Part shown: in pieces, positions 45,316 to 55,919 of the stretch
How the letters are laid out: each line of letters opens with the position of its first letter
How positions within the stretch are numbered: position 1 is the stretch's first letter
DNA from: Globodera rostochiensis
Taxonomy: Eukaryota > Nematoda > Chromadorea > Rhabditida > Heteroderidae
Length of the DNA: 64,000 nucleotides
Direction: 5' to 3'
Assembly: GCA_018350325.1 (NCBI GenBank)
Contig: JAEVLN010000007.1
Coordinates: forward strand, 2,223,856-2,287,855
Made by a program: the position numbers and the translations under genes
Notes under the pieces: model-generated
The model's input: the letters and a program-made list of their open reading frames with translations, nothing else
Told to the model about the DNA's origin: nothing
The model's database searches: none

Positions 45316-45378
45316 ATGTTTTTTGAAAACTTAATATTTGTCTTCATCAAATTGTTGTTTCTTGTCCAAATCGGGCAC
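45316..45378 (+). other. Orphan signal-peptide exon
   Basis: 63 bases, MFFENLIFVFIKLLFLVQIG, ending GGGCAC before GTAAGT, exactly like exon one of the EF-hand gene at 43,159. No Cys-rich second exon follows; only a SPRY scrap (TTCTTTCTCACCCAAAC) is next. Confidence 0.75.
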
Positions 45379-45379
45379 G

Positions 45380-45730
45380 TAAGTGCGAAAAAACACCCAT
45401 ACACTTCAATTTTTTCTTTCTCACCCAAACTCCGCCGTAGCTAGTTGATTATTTTGAAAAAAAATTTTTGACCACTTTACACCCCTAATCTCCAATTTTT
45501 TAGCATATTTTGCCATTTTTAGCACATATTTAGGCATTTTTTAGCACAAAAATACATAGGTACATATTTCGCGATTTTAGCATATATAAATCCCAGGCCT
45601 ACATATGAGAAGTTCAAACATTAATAGGACAATTTAATACCACTAAAATTATTATAATTTTCAAAAATATCACCGATTCAAAAATTTATCGATTTTCCGT
45701 TTAAATTCCATCCATCAAATTCCCATCGTC
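45380..45730. other. AT-rich, no gene
   Basis: Short words such as TTTTTAGCACA and ATTTAGCAT recur at 45,490-45,590, resembling decayed AT-rich elements. Nothing coding is seen. Confidence 0.5.
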
Positions 45731-45733
45731 AAT

Positions 45734-47527
45734 TCACTCGGTGGGCTCACTCGGACCTTCGTTTGCCTCATCCATACTGGAAATAACCAAAATTTTAACG
45801 ATTCAATCAGTCCGTACCCGTCGACGATGTCCTCCACGTCGTTGAAGTTGATGGCGATGCGATTCCATTGACTGAACCAATCCCACTGAATTGCCTCCTC
45901 CTCCCACTCGGCCCATTTTGCCTCTTCTCGCCCAATTGGACAACGCACCAACAGCCATTTGTCCATTTGTCGCAATGTCAATCGCTCCCCCGTCAAATTG
46001 TTCTTTAACTCAAATGACATAAAGTCATCGTCCTCATCATCAAAGCGTATGATGAAATTGACCGGCTCAGAAGCGTTGACAAATGACTACAACAAAGTAA
46101 ATAATTACTCTCAAATTGATTATAACTAGGGCCGAGAATTTTAGGGTTTAACCTATTTTTTGCGGATAGGGTTTGACAATAGAAGCCCAGAAATAGCATT
46201 CATTTCGAAAAATTTTATTTTGGAGAGCGACTTTTAATCCCTATTTCGCCATTTTCGCGTTTTTAGTCCATATTTTGGCTTTTCTAAAACATGTCAAAAA
46301 AGTTTTATATTTACAGCTATAAAAATAGACGAATTTTGAAAGGTTTTACGCGAAGATTTGGTCAGTTTTTAACCTTTTTTAGTCCCTATTTGGGGGGTTT
46401 TAGTCCCTATTATATGTCCCTATTTCACGTTTTTAGCCCCTAATATCTCGGCCCTAATTACTAAGTAGTATATAACAAAGAAGAGAAATTACTCTTTCGA
46501 GTCCTTCCATCCTTGCCAAAGAAAAACTACAACGAAGCATCTTCGGCAGACCATCCCCGCGAGGGGTGAGCAACCATTTGGCCACGGCTTGGCGGGCAGA
46601 AGCGCTGGCGTTGTCTTCGGCCGGAAACGCGGGGAAAAGTCCAAAGGAATCGATTGATCGGAGCTTTGCGCAGTTGCGAAGAATCGCCGGAGAGAATCGT
46701 CGCAAACGGTTGAGAGCGGAAGAGTCCAAAAGAAAGCCGCAAATGTTTTCCGAGCTGTGGCTTTGGTCGTCGGAGGTATAAAAGTCGACATTTGTCCCGG
46801 AAGAGTCGGAAAAACGGCAAATGCGTTGAAGGAATTCGATGACGGTTTTGTCGACGTAACTAAAAGTTCAAAAATCGTTAAGTTTTTAAGGAAGGAAAAT
46901 GACCTTATCCAAATGCTTTTGAAGCTGATCACTTTGCCTGGAAACGGTCCTTGAGGAATTGGCAGTCCTTCACCAAAGCGTTCACTGACAATTTGTGCGC
47001 CATTCCCGCCGATTGCGCGAACAATTACCAACCAACCCAACGACCACTTCCTCGACTTGAAATGCGCGTCCACCAAACCGTCGAATCGATCACTGATCAG
47101 TGCCATTTTCAGTCCGAGCTCAAAAGGGTCAAGAAAAGCGAAGACTTCGAGCCAAACGTCGGCACAAATGAAACTGAAATTTGGAATTCTGGCATTTTAA
47201 GCAATAAAAAATGGGAAATAAGCACAAAATTTTTCTAAAATAGGCATGAAATAGGCACAAAAAACCTCCGGCTTTTTTTACTTAAAAGTCGTGTCTTCCT
47301 TAATTTTTCCAATATCATCGATTTAAAACCGCTTTAAATTCGCAATTCTTAGTATTTGTAATCAATGCATTAAATACGTGCTCAGCTCAATGAATGGAAT
47401 CGATTGGTATATGATTCGACGGGAAACATTCCGCGAAAAAATCGTTTAATAGAAAATTTGTATGCGATTAAACTCACCTTTTTTCCATTTGCTGTTGCTG
47501 CTCCGTTTCGCTTGCGTTGTCCGACAT
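45734..47527 (-). CDS. F-box protein, intact
   Basis: Five exons, 47527-47478, 47173-46904, 46859-46493, 46086-45818 and 45776-45734, join in phase to 332 residues and a stop. Start [16 protein letters not shown]. The F-box is clearer than in the paralogs: [20 protein letters not shown], then [14 protein letters not shown]. Middle motifs: [42 protein letters not shown]-terminal exon: [33 protein letters not shown]. Last exon: [13 protein letters not shown]. Likely an SCF substrate adaptor inside the nematode, as no signal peptide is present. Intron three carries a 330-bp MITE. It differs from the 8.6-kb and 16.4-kb copies more than those differ from each other. Confidence 0.87.
46127..46456. 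mobile_element. MITE in F-box intron, 330 bp
   Basis: Ends TAGGGCCGAGA and TCTCGGCCCTA are perfect 11-bp inverted repeats, with further pairing inside. Flanks ATTATAAC and ATTACTAA agree at five of eight bases, a possible worn target duplication. Non-coding. Confidence 0.75.
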
Positions 47528-47529
47528 TT

Positions 47530-48350
47530 TGTTAAAAATCCAAATTATTTTAGGGTTCCGATGACGCTTAGCTATAACAAGATTTATGGGTACATAGGTA
47601 TTTTTGCTCGAGAAACCACAAAAATTGCAATCTTTGAGAGACAATTTATTTGTTGGTGGTGAGGGAATAAATTCGGATGTCAACAATTATACCTGTCGTA
47701 GAAGTGAAATCAATGAATGAATTGAATGGGGAATGGGGAATGGGGGGGGGGGGGAGGGACAACAAAAATAACGTAAAGGACAACTCGGCAGCGGGAAAAT
47801 ATTTTCAAATCAAAGATGTCGGAATTTCTACTTAATATGGGCTAACTCAAAAACGGTCGACGACTCCGCTCGCCACGCTGAGCAGGAATCTGCCAGAAAC
47901 CATTTTTCTATTGACGAATTCGTAATCAGTGCATGAAATAACATATTTGCAGACAATTTTTAGAATAAAAACTTTTGCACAAATTGTAAATCTTTTTAAT
48001 TTAATTTATTTCGTTTTGTTTAATTTTTTGCTCCGGAAATAGGAAACCGGGTTGGCCCGTATTTTTTGCATGTGCTTCCGGAAAGGGAAACACCGGTTTG
48101 GTTTTCGTATTTGTCTTTGATTCGAAAATAGGAGATTACTTTTTTTGAATCCCAACATTTTTTTTTGGCGTTGATGTACTTTTACAGAAATTTTGTTTAT
48201 GACCCATATGATTTAAGAATTCACATTTATTCCAAATACATGAGGGCCGCTATGCAACTAATTTGTAAGCCAAAGAGTCAAAAGGCCAACCAAGGCGAAA
48301 ACGGCCAAAGTACTCATATTCGAATTCCTCTCTAATTAAAAATAAATTAT
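47530..48350. other. Intergenic
   Basis: No gene seen. A G-rich simple stretch lies at 47,730-47,757. Confidence 0.5.
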
Positions 48351-48352
48351 AA

Positions 48353-48445
48353 GGCACTTCGCTAAGCTGACGAAAAATGCCGTCAAAAAAAATGGGAAAG
48401 AGTGTTCGACGGAAAAAGACGTGAAATGCTCGGCCCGGCACCTTT
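48353..48445 (+). pseudogene. BACK exon fragment
   Basis: Resembles exon six of the BTB-BACK-SPRY genes (GCACTTCGC, GACGAAAAATGCCGTCAAAA, CTCGGCCCGGCACCTTTT), but with a stop after the third codon and an inserted A run. It is an isolated relic. Confidence 0.65.
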
Positions 48446-48449
48446 TATT

Positions 48450-50385
48450 AGTTTGAAATTAAAACTCAAAATGTTTGCATAATTTTCAACATGCCAAAAT
48501 GTTTCGGTAATTTCAGTTTCGATTAAATCATCATTCTTCTTTCAATCTGAACCAGGTTTTTATGTTTCTGTTATTTGGATTTCCTTTTATAAATTTTCAA
48601 CATTTTTGAACCGTTCACACCTTTTTTTCTCATACCCTGACCGTCGTTCTCATATGCTTTACCCATTTCATGTTACTCTATTCTCAAATTTGGATAAAAG
48701 TTTCTCAAAATTCTGACCTTCTCATGTTTTTTTACTCTCTTGCCGATGTTCTGTCCCGCTAATTTATATATATTTCTAATCATTTTTATCATATTTGTCA
48801 ACCTTCTAATAATATGTACTTATGACTCTTGATTTCGGATCATTTTGTTTTATCAAGTTCTACTTTTGTCCTTATTTTCAAATCAATTCAATAAAAATGG
48901 CGTGATGCCAAAAGAAATGAGCGGTCGACTGAGTCCAAGTTCCCCATGCGCCCATTAGGTACCATTCGTGTAGAGCGCGGCAAAATCGCATTTGCGGGAT
49001 GCTGCGGGATTTTTTTTCAAAAAGTCGTGCGGGGGCGGATTTGCGGGATAAATCCCGCAATTTTTCCGACTCGTCTGAATGAGTAAACCACAAATGTTCT
49101 GAAACGGACGAATGGAATGGAATATAAAAATGAAATTAATTTTATGTCAAATTATGAGTTTAAAACTGATCTCTTACCCTGCTGATCAGCTGTTCTGTGC
49201 TCATTGTTTGATGAATTCGTCGAAATTGGCATGTAAATGTACTAAAATCTGATAATGGGAAAATAAGCCAAAATATAAAACAAAGAATTTTAAATGAATA
49301 TTTAACCGTTATGAATAATGAACTTAAATTTATTTAAAGACTAAAAATTGGGATTATCTTATAAAGTATTTGAATGGATGTTGCTTGGGCAAAAACGAGG
49401 GAAGGGCACTTTTGTTGTTGGGAATTAATTTCTTTTTATCTTAAATTTGAATGTTTTATTGCTCCGAACAAAATGCTGAGCCAAAAAATTGTGGGAAAGG
49501 AAATTAATTCAAAAGTTACGTTGTAATAAATAGGGACGAAAACGGCAGAGGGAATATATTTTATTGAATTTAAAAGCAATTAAAATGGGCCAAAATATGG
49601 CACCAATTGGTGTTTTTGCTTTAGCTTTTTTAACTGTGGCGTAGGGACCGTCAGTTCCTAAAACGAACATTCGCTTACCTTTCCGAATCAACCCGAATTT
49701 TTTGTTTTGGAAAACATCGCTATTTTTCAGTTACATTTGAAAATAAAGATCAAAATGGTACATCAACATGTTATAACCAGGGATGCCAACTGCACATATT
49801 TGTCAAAAATGTACTGATTTCAGCTCGGCCAGGATAATTCGTATTTTGGTATTTTGGGCCAATTTTTTAACAATTCCAACAAAAATGGAAAAAAAATTTC
49901 CCGGCGGTGTCTATCAACACCGCCGGAGGTCGTTCTATTTGAGATTTGGACGGTATTTGTTCCATTGGACATTCGAATGGCATGCAAATTGAACTTGTTC
50001 AAATAAAAGTCCAACCAAAAAAATGCCATTTTGTAAGTAAAAAGAAACATTTCTTTCATTATAATTTATTGAATTATATTGAATAGAGGTCAGTTTTGTA
50101 TCGGCCGTCCTGCTTTGTCCACCCGCCCATTCTCCAGCCCTAATCGCCCCAGCCATTTTGTGGGTCAGCGTTTTGCCCCTAACAAATTCAAATAATGCAA
50201 AAAGAGACATTTTCTGAATTTTAGGATTTTTTTTGTGCACAAATGTCAGAAAAGGCTAAGGCTCATCACCAACAGCAGCAGCAGTGGAAGATTCTTCATT
50301 TAAAAGATGGGAAATATTTTCCATTTCTTCATTCATTCATTTATTTATACGATGAACACAAAGGCTCTTCATGAGCAATAGACTA
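48450..50385. other. Intergenic with repeats
   Basis: 48,775-48,915 matches 58,765-58,900 in inverted orientation (ATGTACTTATGACTCTTGAT, ATCAAGTTCTACTTTTGTCC). 49,985-50,215 is the reversed copy of the 16.05-16.27 kb repeat. 50,275-50,285 is a CAG run. No gene seen. Confidence 0.55.
49901..49926. repeat. GC-rich hairpin, copy 3
   Basis: CCGGCGGTGT, loop CTATCA, ACACCGCCGG: a perfect ten-base stem. Related in sequence to the hairpins at 14,983, 28,110 and 60,444. Confidence 0.7.
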
Positions 50386-50926
50386 TTTATTAGGGCTCGG
50401 CAAAATTTTGGATTCCGGAAAATTCGCGTTTTTAGGCTTTAAAAATATGGCAATTTTTTGAAGCTTTTTAAGAATGGGAGAGGTCAAACATTTTTTTAAA
50501 ATTTTAATGAATCTTGTTATAAAAATTGGTCCAAAATTACGGATATTGCAATTCAAAAGGGCCCCCTTATGGTTTTTTAAAATTCAAATTTTTTGGATTT
50601 TTTAAATTGAATTTTTTTTATTTTGAATGAATAATTGAAAAAAGAAAAAATCCTTTTAAAAATTACGGATTCTGGAAACCTTTTGAGATTTAAGTTAATT
50701 CGGATTTATTTCCGATTTTGCCCATCCCTGATACACAGTAATAAACTTACTCACGTTTTTCGATTAGAACAAAGTTTTTCTTTTTTTTTAAGGCTGCATT
50801 ACTAGTCAAGAAAATTAAATCTTTAGGTGCTTTTGGGCATTTTCAATTTTTATTGCATTGCGCGTGCAAAAGATTAATTTTTCTAAATTCTTTTTCCAGA
50901 CGCTTTTAATAATATAATTTTGTAAA
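50386..50926. other. Decayed element and BTB gene upstream region
   Basis: 50,390-50,730 is AT-rich and ends GATTTTGCCCATCCCTG, like the right end of the MITE at 14,734-15,252. The left end is too worn to place. 50,740-50,926 is the probable promoter of the next gene; no TATA box is obvious. Confidence 0.45.
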
Positions 50927-53703
50927 ATGCCAAAGCCAAATTCTTCGCTAGGGCGGATGAAGCATTTGCTGGAGACGGGCAATGGGGCGGACGTTCACTT
51001 TTTGGTGGGGGGAGGAGACGAAAAGGAGGCGAGTTCTGAAAAATATTGAAACACTTACTTTAATTAATGATTTTCAATTACTTTAATTAATGATATTTCA
51101 ATTATTTAAATTAATGATATTTCAATTACTTTAATTAATTAATTTCAATTACTTTTATTAATGATATTTCAATTACTTTAATTAGTGATATTTCAATTAC
51201 TTTTATTAATTATATTTCAATTACTTTAATTAATTATATTTTAATTAGTTTAATTAATTATATTTCAATTTTTTAATTTTGTTAAGCTTCTGCTAGCACA
51301 CTCACAGATTCTGATGGCGACCTCCGACGTTTTTGAGGCAATGTTCCCTTTTGATGCTCGAAATAGGGGTAAGCTGAAAAAATAATTAAAACTTTTTGAT
51401 TAACGAATTTTTTAGACCCTTTGGGAGGGACTAAACCCGTGGAGGTGACCGACGTGGAGGTAGGGGCATTCAAGGCGATGCTCAGCTTTATTTATGCGGA
51501 CGATTTGAGCGGGCTGAACGGGGACAATGCAATCGCTGTGCTTTATGCGGGTCAGAAATTTTTTTATGAATTTTACATTTTCCGTTTTAAATTTTTCGTT
51601 CAATTTTTAATTTAAGCTAAAAAATATGATCTTCCTGAACTTGTCAATTCGTGCCTGAACTTTCCCATACCGGAACTGAGCAATATTTTCTTCGCGTTTG
51701 CTCAGACTCGCTTTCTTGGAGAAGAGGTGGGGAGGGCAAATTGTTACTTATTTTTAACCCTAAATAAATTTATTGTCTTTCTTTAAACATAATTAATTAT
51801 TTTAGGATTTTACTCGCCGCTGTTTGGCATACATTGACCAGAATGCGGACGCTTTGCTCCTCTTGGAAGAGTTTTTGCAAATTGATCAGCAATTATTGTG
51901 TGAGATTATGGAACGTGACGAACTGTACATCAACGACGAAATTGCAATTTGGAATGCCGTAAATTTATAAAAATAATAAAACAAATTAAAATTATTTTAA
52001 TTTGTTTTTAATTAGGCACTTCGCTGGGCGGACGAAAAATGCCGTCAAAATGGGAAAGAGCCTTTGGCGGCGAATAAACGGGCAATGCTCGGCCCAGCAC
52101 TTTTCAAAATTCGTTTACCGCTCATTTCACAAGAGGATTTTTCTGAGAATATTGGTAGGAACATTTTTTGGATTTAAAATACGGTCGCTTTTGACAGTTC
52201 CGTCCGGAGTGTTGACACGGGACGAGATTATCAGCGTGTATTTGTACCATTCTCATCCGAATGCCGGTCTGCCCGAGCTTTACCAGCTGCAATTCCCAAC
52301 TAATGAACGTACCACGACCAAATCGGGTAGGCTAAGCTTTCCAACATGTTGAAAAGCAAAAATAACGTTTAAACTTTAAAGCGGTCGGTTGAAATTTGTT
52401 TTTCTATATGCAATAGTCCTCTATATAAGTAGAGCACTTTGATAGGTAAAAACGGTCCGTAGCTTTTCATAACGGCGAAATAAAAATTCTCGAATCCCGT
52501 TAGGTCAAAATTCCCGATACCGATTTGTCGGGTTTAAACCGGGTTGCATAGGCAAAGCTCCGGATAACGGATTCTGCGTCGTGTGCAAAAATCCCTCTTC
52601 CGGATCCGTCACCTCCGTGTTTATGAATTTTTGAAATTTGGCTTGAAACTCGATAAAAACTGTCTTTTTACTGTAATTATGAAAAACTACAAAGACCGTT
52701 TTTACCTATCAAAGTGTTCTACTCATATAGGAGTATTGCGTATAGGGAAATCAGAAATTTCAACCGCTTTTTAAGATGGACCAATTCTTGTGCATTGACC
52801 GGCACAAAAGGGAAATATATTTTAAAAATAAATTATATTTCCTTAGGGTTAACCCTTCAAAATCGATGGGATTCCGCTGCATGTCACAACCAACTCACGC
52901 TCATTGAGCCCAAACGATTGATTGTCCAATATAATGGAAATAATTATGGTAAAGATTATTCTGCTAAAGTGTTTTGATTAAAACGGTTTAAGTAAAGAGC
53001 ACGCAATTTTTTGAATTGAGTTTATTTTCAGCGTGGCGCTCTGTCCGCGCTGAATGGGCAATTCCAAAAAAGGATTTTGGGGTTTTCTACTACGAAGTGA
53101 CCATCTTGGAGCAAGCAAAGTTAAATAAATAAATAAATTGTTTAGCTTTGAAATGCTTTAGAACCATTTTCCTTAAAAAAATTATATTTAGCGATGTTTG
53201 CATTGGACTGGCGACCAAACAAATGCCATTGGACGTTTGGGTTGGACGATACAACGGAACTTACGCATACGAAAGTTGTGGCAGGTTTTGGGGTCACGCG
53301 GTTGAGGGATGTCCCTACGGCATCAATCGACGTCCGTACATCGGAGGAAAGCCTTCGTTTGGCATGGGCGACGTCATCGGCTGTGGCGTCAATTTGGCGT
53401 CTCGCCAAATCATTTACACAAAAAACGGACAGCGTTTGGGTGAGAAAGAAAAATAATAATAAAAATTAAAGGAATTTAACCACCTTTGGTTGTTTTGAAA
53501 GATCTAATCGATGGCACATTATTTTTGGATTTAATAAATCTTTTTTTTCCTTTTGTTCATTTTTTTTTACAGAAACTGCCGGTTTGTGTGTCAATTTTGC
53601 CGTCGATTTGTTCCCATGCGTTACGTTGTACAATCCTGGCACCAAAATTGAAGCGAATTTTGGCCCGAATTTCAAATTCAACATTGCCGCCGATGGCATT
53701 TAG
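50927..53703 (+). CDS. BTB-BACK-SPRY protein, copy 2, complete
   Basis: Eleven exons, all in phase: 50927-51028, 51287-51368, 51416-51550, 51617-51726, 51806-51958, 52016-52154, 52198-52326, 52847-52948, 53032-53119, 53192-53439 and 53573-53703; 472 residues. [115 protein letters not shown], then [102 protein letters not shown]. In BTBD1/2/3/6-type proteins a PHR domain follows BACK; here SPRY takes its place. Probable CUL3 adaptor with SPRY as the binding face. Intron one uses a GC donor; the others are GT-AG. No signal peptide. This is the reference copy for the family in the window. Confidence 0.92.
51040..51285. repeat. AT-rich tandem repeat in BTB intron 1
   Basis: About nine copies of a 27-30 bp unit around TTAATTAATGATATTTCAAT. 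The same intron in the copy at 26.0-26.1 kb has a little over one unit, so the array expanded in this gene. Confidence 0.85.
52405..52745. repeat. Foldback repeat in intron 7
   Basis: About 60 bases at the left (CTATATGCAATAGTCCTC, GTAGAGCACTTTGATAGGT) return inverted at the right (ACCTATCAAAGTGTTCTAC, GGAGTATTGCGTATAG). Related pieces lie in the same intron of the other two copies (near 24,890 and 62,825). Confidence 0.8.
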
Positions 53704-53940
53704 AAAGTGATTTGTGGGATTTTGCTGTTGCGAAAATTCTGCTTTGCCCAGTTTTTGTTTACTATTTGTACAAATATTCGTGTTTGGTCATGTCTCTACT
53801 TCCAACCAGGTCGAGCGGTAAAAGTTACAGAATTTAACTTTTCAAATTTTTCTAAGATTTCAAAATACGACAATGTAAATTTCATTTTATTATTTGTTCA
53901 AAAGTTTCTTGGAAATATGGCGCCCCAGGGTTTTAACCAT

Positions 53941-54158
53941 TCATTTAATAATATGCAGAGCCAGAAGTTCCATAATTTCCCAGTGTCCATTTTCAACAGC
54001 TTCGTCCAGTGCCGTATTGCCTTAAACCGAGAATTTTTGTTAAAAATGAAAATGCGTCCCATTATCCCCCCCCCCCACCATTGGCATCCGTCCGATCATT
54101 TGCCTTTTACCCGCAGCGTCGATGTTCTGCTGCTGGCCATTGTCCAAGAAGAATTTGA
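53941..54158 (-). pseudogene. Ankyrin-repeat gene, 3' fragment
   Basis: Two in-phase exons, 54158-54111 and 54020-53941, read VKFFLDNGQQQNIDAAG then NTALDEAVENGHWEIMELLA and a stop. TALDEAVENGHWEIMELL is a typical ankyrin repeat. Exons upstream are missing; a MITE-like repeat begins at 54,235. Confidence 0.65.
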
Positions 54159-54234
54159 CTGCAATTAGAAAATGCCAAAAATAAAGTAAATAAAAATTTT
54201 AATTCTAATAACCGGGCCCATATAAGGGAACTTT

Positions 54235-54415
54235 AAAAGAATTTTGAAAAAAAAAAGTTATGATCAGAATACACGAAAAAGCCCTTTTTGGCAGTTTTAG
54301 CTTATACTTTTTTGAAACTTATCAAACCGCTTCATGCCTTCTCTATTCATCTAGAGCTTTCCAATGATATAAGGTTTAACTGATTTAGTGTAGTGTGAAT
54401 AAAGTTATGATGTAT
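54235..54415. repeat. MITE fragment
   Basis: Shares GAGCTTTCCAATG and TTTAGTGNAGTGTGAATAA with the element at 16,888-17,202, but lacks its CCCGTCCCAG ends. Confidence 0.5.
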
Positions 54416-54514
54416 AAAACTTGTAAGGAAGCGAGTGTTCCACTGGTTGGAAGTGGACGGTTAAAACGCCTATGGCGGGGGCAAAAGATCACCCATAAAG
54501 AAGGAGCCAAATGG

Positions 54515-54610
54515 GATGCCCCGTTAACTCAGTTGGAAGAGCTGCCCACGGATTGGGTGGAGGACGTGGGTTCGAATCCCACCCAAGGTCCGAGTGAGCC
54601 CACGGATTGA
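54515..54610 (+). repeat. tRNA-derived SINE or pseudo-tRNA
   Basis: A-box-like TAACTCAGTTGG, a perfect B box GGTTCGAATCC inside a T-arm GTGGG/CCCAC, and a CCAC/GTGG stem where the anticodon arm would be. The acceptor strands do not pair and the base before the anticodon is G rather than T, so a working tRNA is unlikely. The Pol III promoter boxes are intact. Confidence 0.55.
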
Positions 54611-55189
54611 ATGGACGGAGGAATTTTGTGGAGGGAATTTAAACAAAAATTGATTAAATGCCACAATAGATGTTGGTTTTCTTTTTTGCCGTATCTTAAA
54701 GCGATTTTTGAATCGTAGCAATTCGCACAGTTGTAACCTCTTTTAAACAAAATTCAAACAGATTAATATAATCATTAAATCTGTGATGAATTATTTGAGT
54801 GAATATGACTCGATAAAATATCACGAAATTTTAACTTTTCGATACGATATTCCGAGAAAAAATGTCGATATTGAAAAGACATAGCAAGCAAAAAATAATT
54901 TCTTTCTGAGTTTACTTGGCAACAAAAGTTTGTGGTCCGGATTGCTTGTATTTGGAGGGCTTCCGTTTCTCCACGGAGGAGCTTTAAACTCATTATTTTT
55001 GATACATGCAGAATTTTCCTTCTAAAAATAATGTATTTATAAAACTGAAATTTAAATTGAACATCCAAAATAACAACAGTAAGTGAACAAAAAAGAACGT
55101 AGAATGTATTCAAAAAAATAATTCTGAAAAATCATCTTCAATGCAATTCATTCGCTTATTCGCGAAAAGGATCGAACAAAATGGAGCCT

Positions 55190-55505
55190 TTACTCATATA
55201 GAGCTTCCGCTTCCAATGCCTCCTTAGATTCTGGCTCAACTAAATAAGATTTGTTTTTGAAAAAAAAGAAAAGATTTTCCATAAAATCGGGCTGAAAATC
55301 AATACAAGAAAACATCCCAACTTTTACCACGATAAAGAATGCGCGTGCCCAATCTTGACCGTTGGCGTCCATCAAATCGTTTTTCTCCCGCATATTACGA
55401 AAAACGGCCTCGACTCTTTCATAAGAAACATTAATCAGTACGGTGGCGCCCGCAAACATTCGGCGAGAGCGGCCGTAGTAACCCCAACTAAAACAAATCG
55501 GGAAT
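55190..55505 (-). CDS. Paralog of the unrecognised gene at 13.85 kb
   Basis: From an acceptor near 55,500 the frame reads YGRSRRMFAGATVLINVSYE, then RVEAVFRNMREKNDLMDANG and QDWARAFF, ending at a GT donor. The next exon, at about 55,240-55,190, reads VEPESKEALEAEALYE and a stop. Both align with the first two exons at 13,852-14,200 (NVSYGKVEDVFRGM, VDYESKE). Family unknown. The short second exon suggests truncation. Confidence 0.45.
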
Positions 55506-55596
55506 GCAAATGCTTATTATACATAGGCGTTTCAGAAAGAACAAACTGATTGTTAAACAATTCCGGAATAAATATTTCAGTCCCAGGGTGGACACT

Positions 55597-55917
55597 TCAG
55601 TACCAGTGCCGGACCCGTGCTACCCCAGTTAAAAAGTACCGGCTTTCTTGACCATCGCTAGTAATTGTGTATGTGCACCGGTTCTCTTTGTCACACTTGC
55701 CACAGACAAAAAAAACCGCAACCGCGTGGTGCACCGTATCCTCCGTGTCCTGTAAATTAAAACAATTATCTAAAATACTTTTTGGAGTTACCGTAATAAA
55801 GACGCTCATTGGGTGAGCATGCCATTCCATTTTAACGGCACGATAATATTTGCACCCGCAGCCACAGGGAGGCATTGGCGTCCAATTTGCAGCGTTTGAT
55901 GCAAATAATGACAACAT
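55597..55917 (-). CDS. Small Cys-rich protein
   Basis: Two exons, 55917-55792 and 55749-55597, join in phase to 92 residues. Start MLSLFASNAANWTPMPPCGC. Cysteine groups are CGCGC and CGKCDKENRC, possibly a metal site. End GVARVRHWY. No convincing signal peptide. Not recognised. It lies just upstream of, and on the same strand as, the 55.2-55.5 kb exons and might be their 5' part, although its own stop is clear. Confidence 0.5.
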   Translation of the reverse strand: MLSLFASNAANWTPMPPCGCGCKYYRAVKMEWHAHPMSVFITVTPKSILDNCFNLQDTEDTVHHAVAVFFVCGKCDKENRCTYTITSDGQESRYFLTGVARVRHWY

Positions 55918-55919
55918 TT

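Larger units (their letters stand above)
43926..45378. repeat. Segmental duplication of 40,926-43,221
   Basis: The two copies are practically identical for about 700 bases (40,926 and 43,926 onwards), then diverge to the NET region and the coiled-coil exon, and both end in an MFFEN signal-peptide exon. The second copy lacks the 0.8-kb spacer. The offset at the left break is exactly 3000 bases. It is a direct tandem duplication followed by local changes. Confidence 0.88.

Noticed and set aside
44806..45444. Long plus-strand frame of 212 codons
   Set aside because: It is the antisense of the NET and coiled-coil relics, except for the separate signal-peptide exon at 45,316.
54515..54610. Functional tRNA gene
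   Set aside because: Acceptor strands do not pair and the anticodon loop lacks the usual T before the anticodon.
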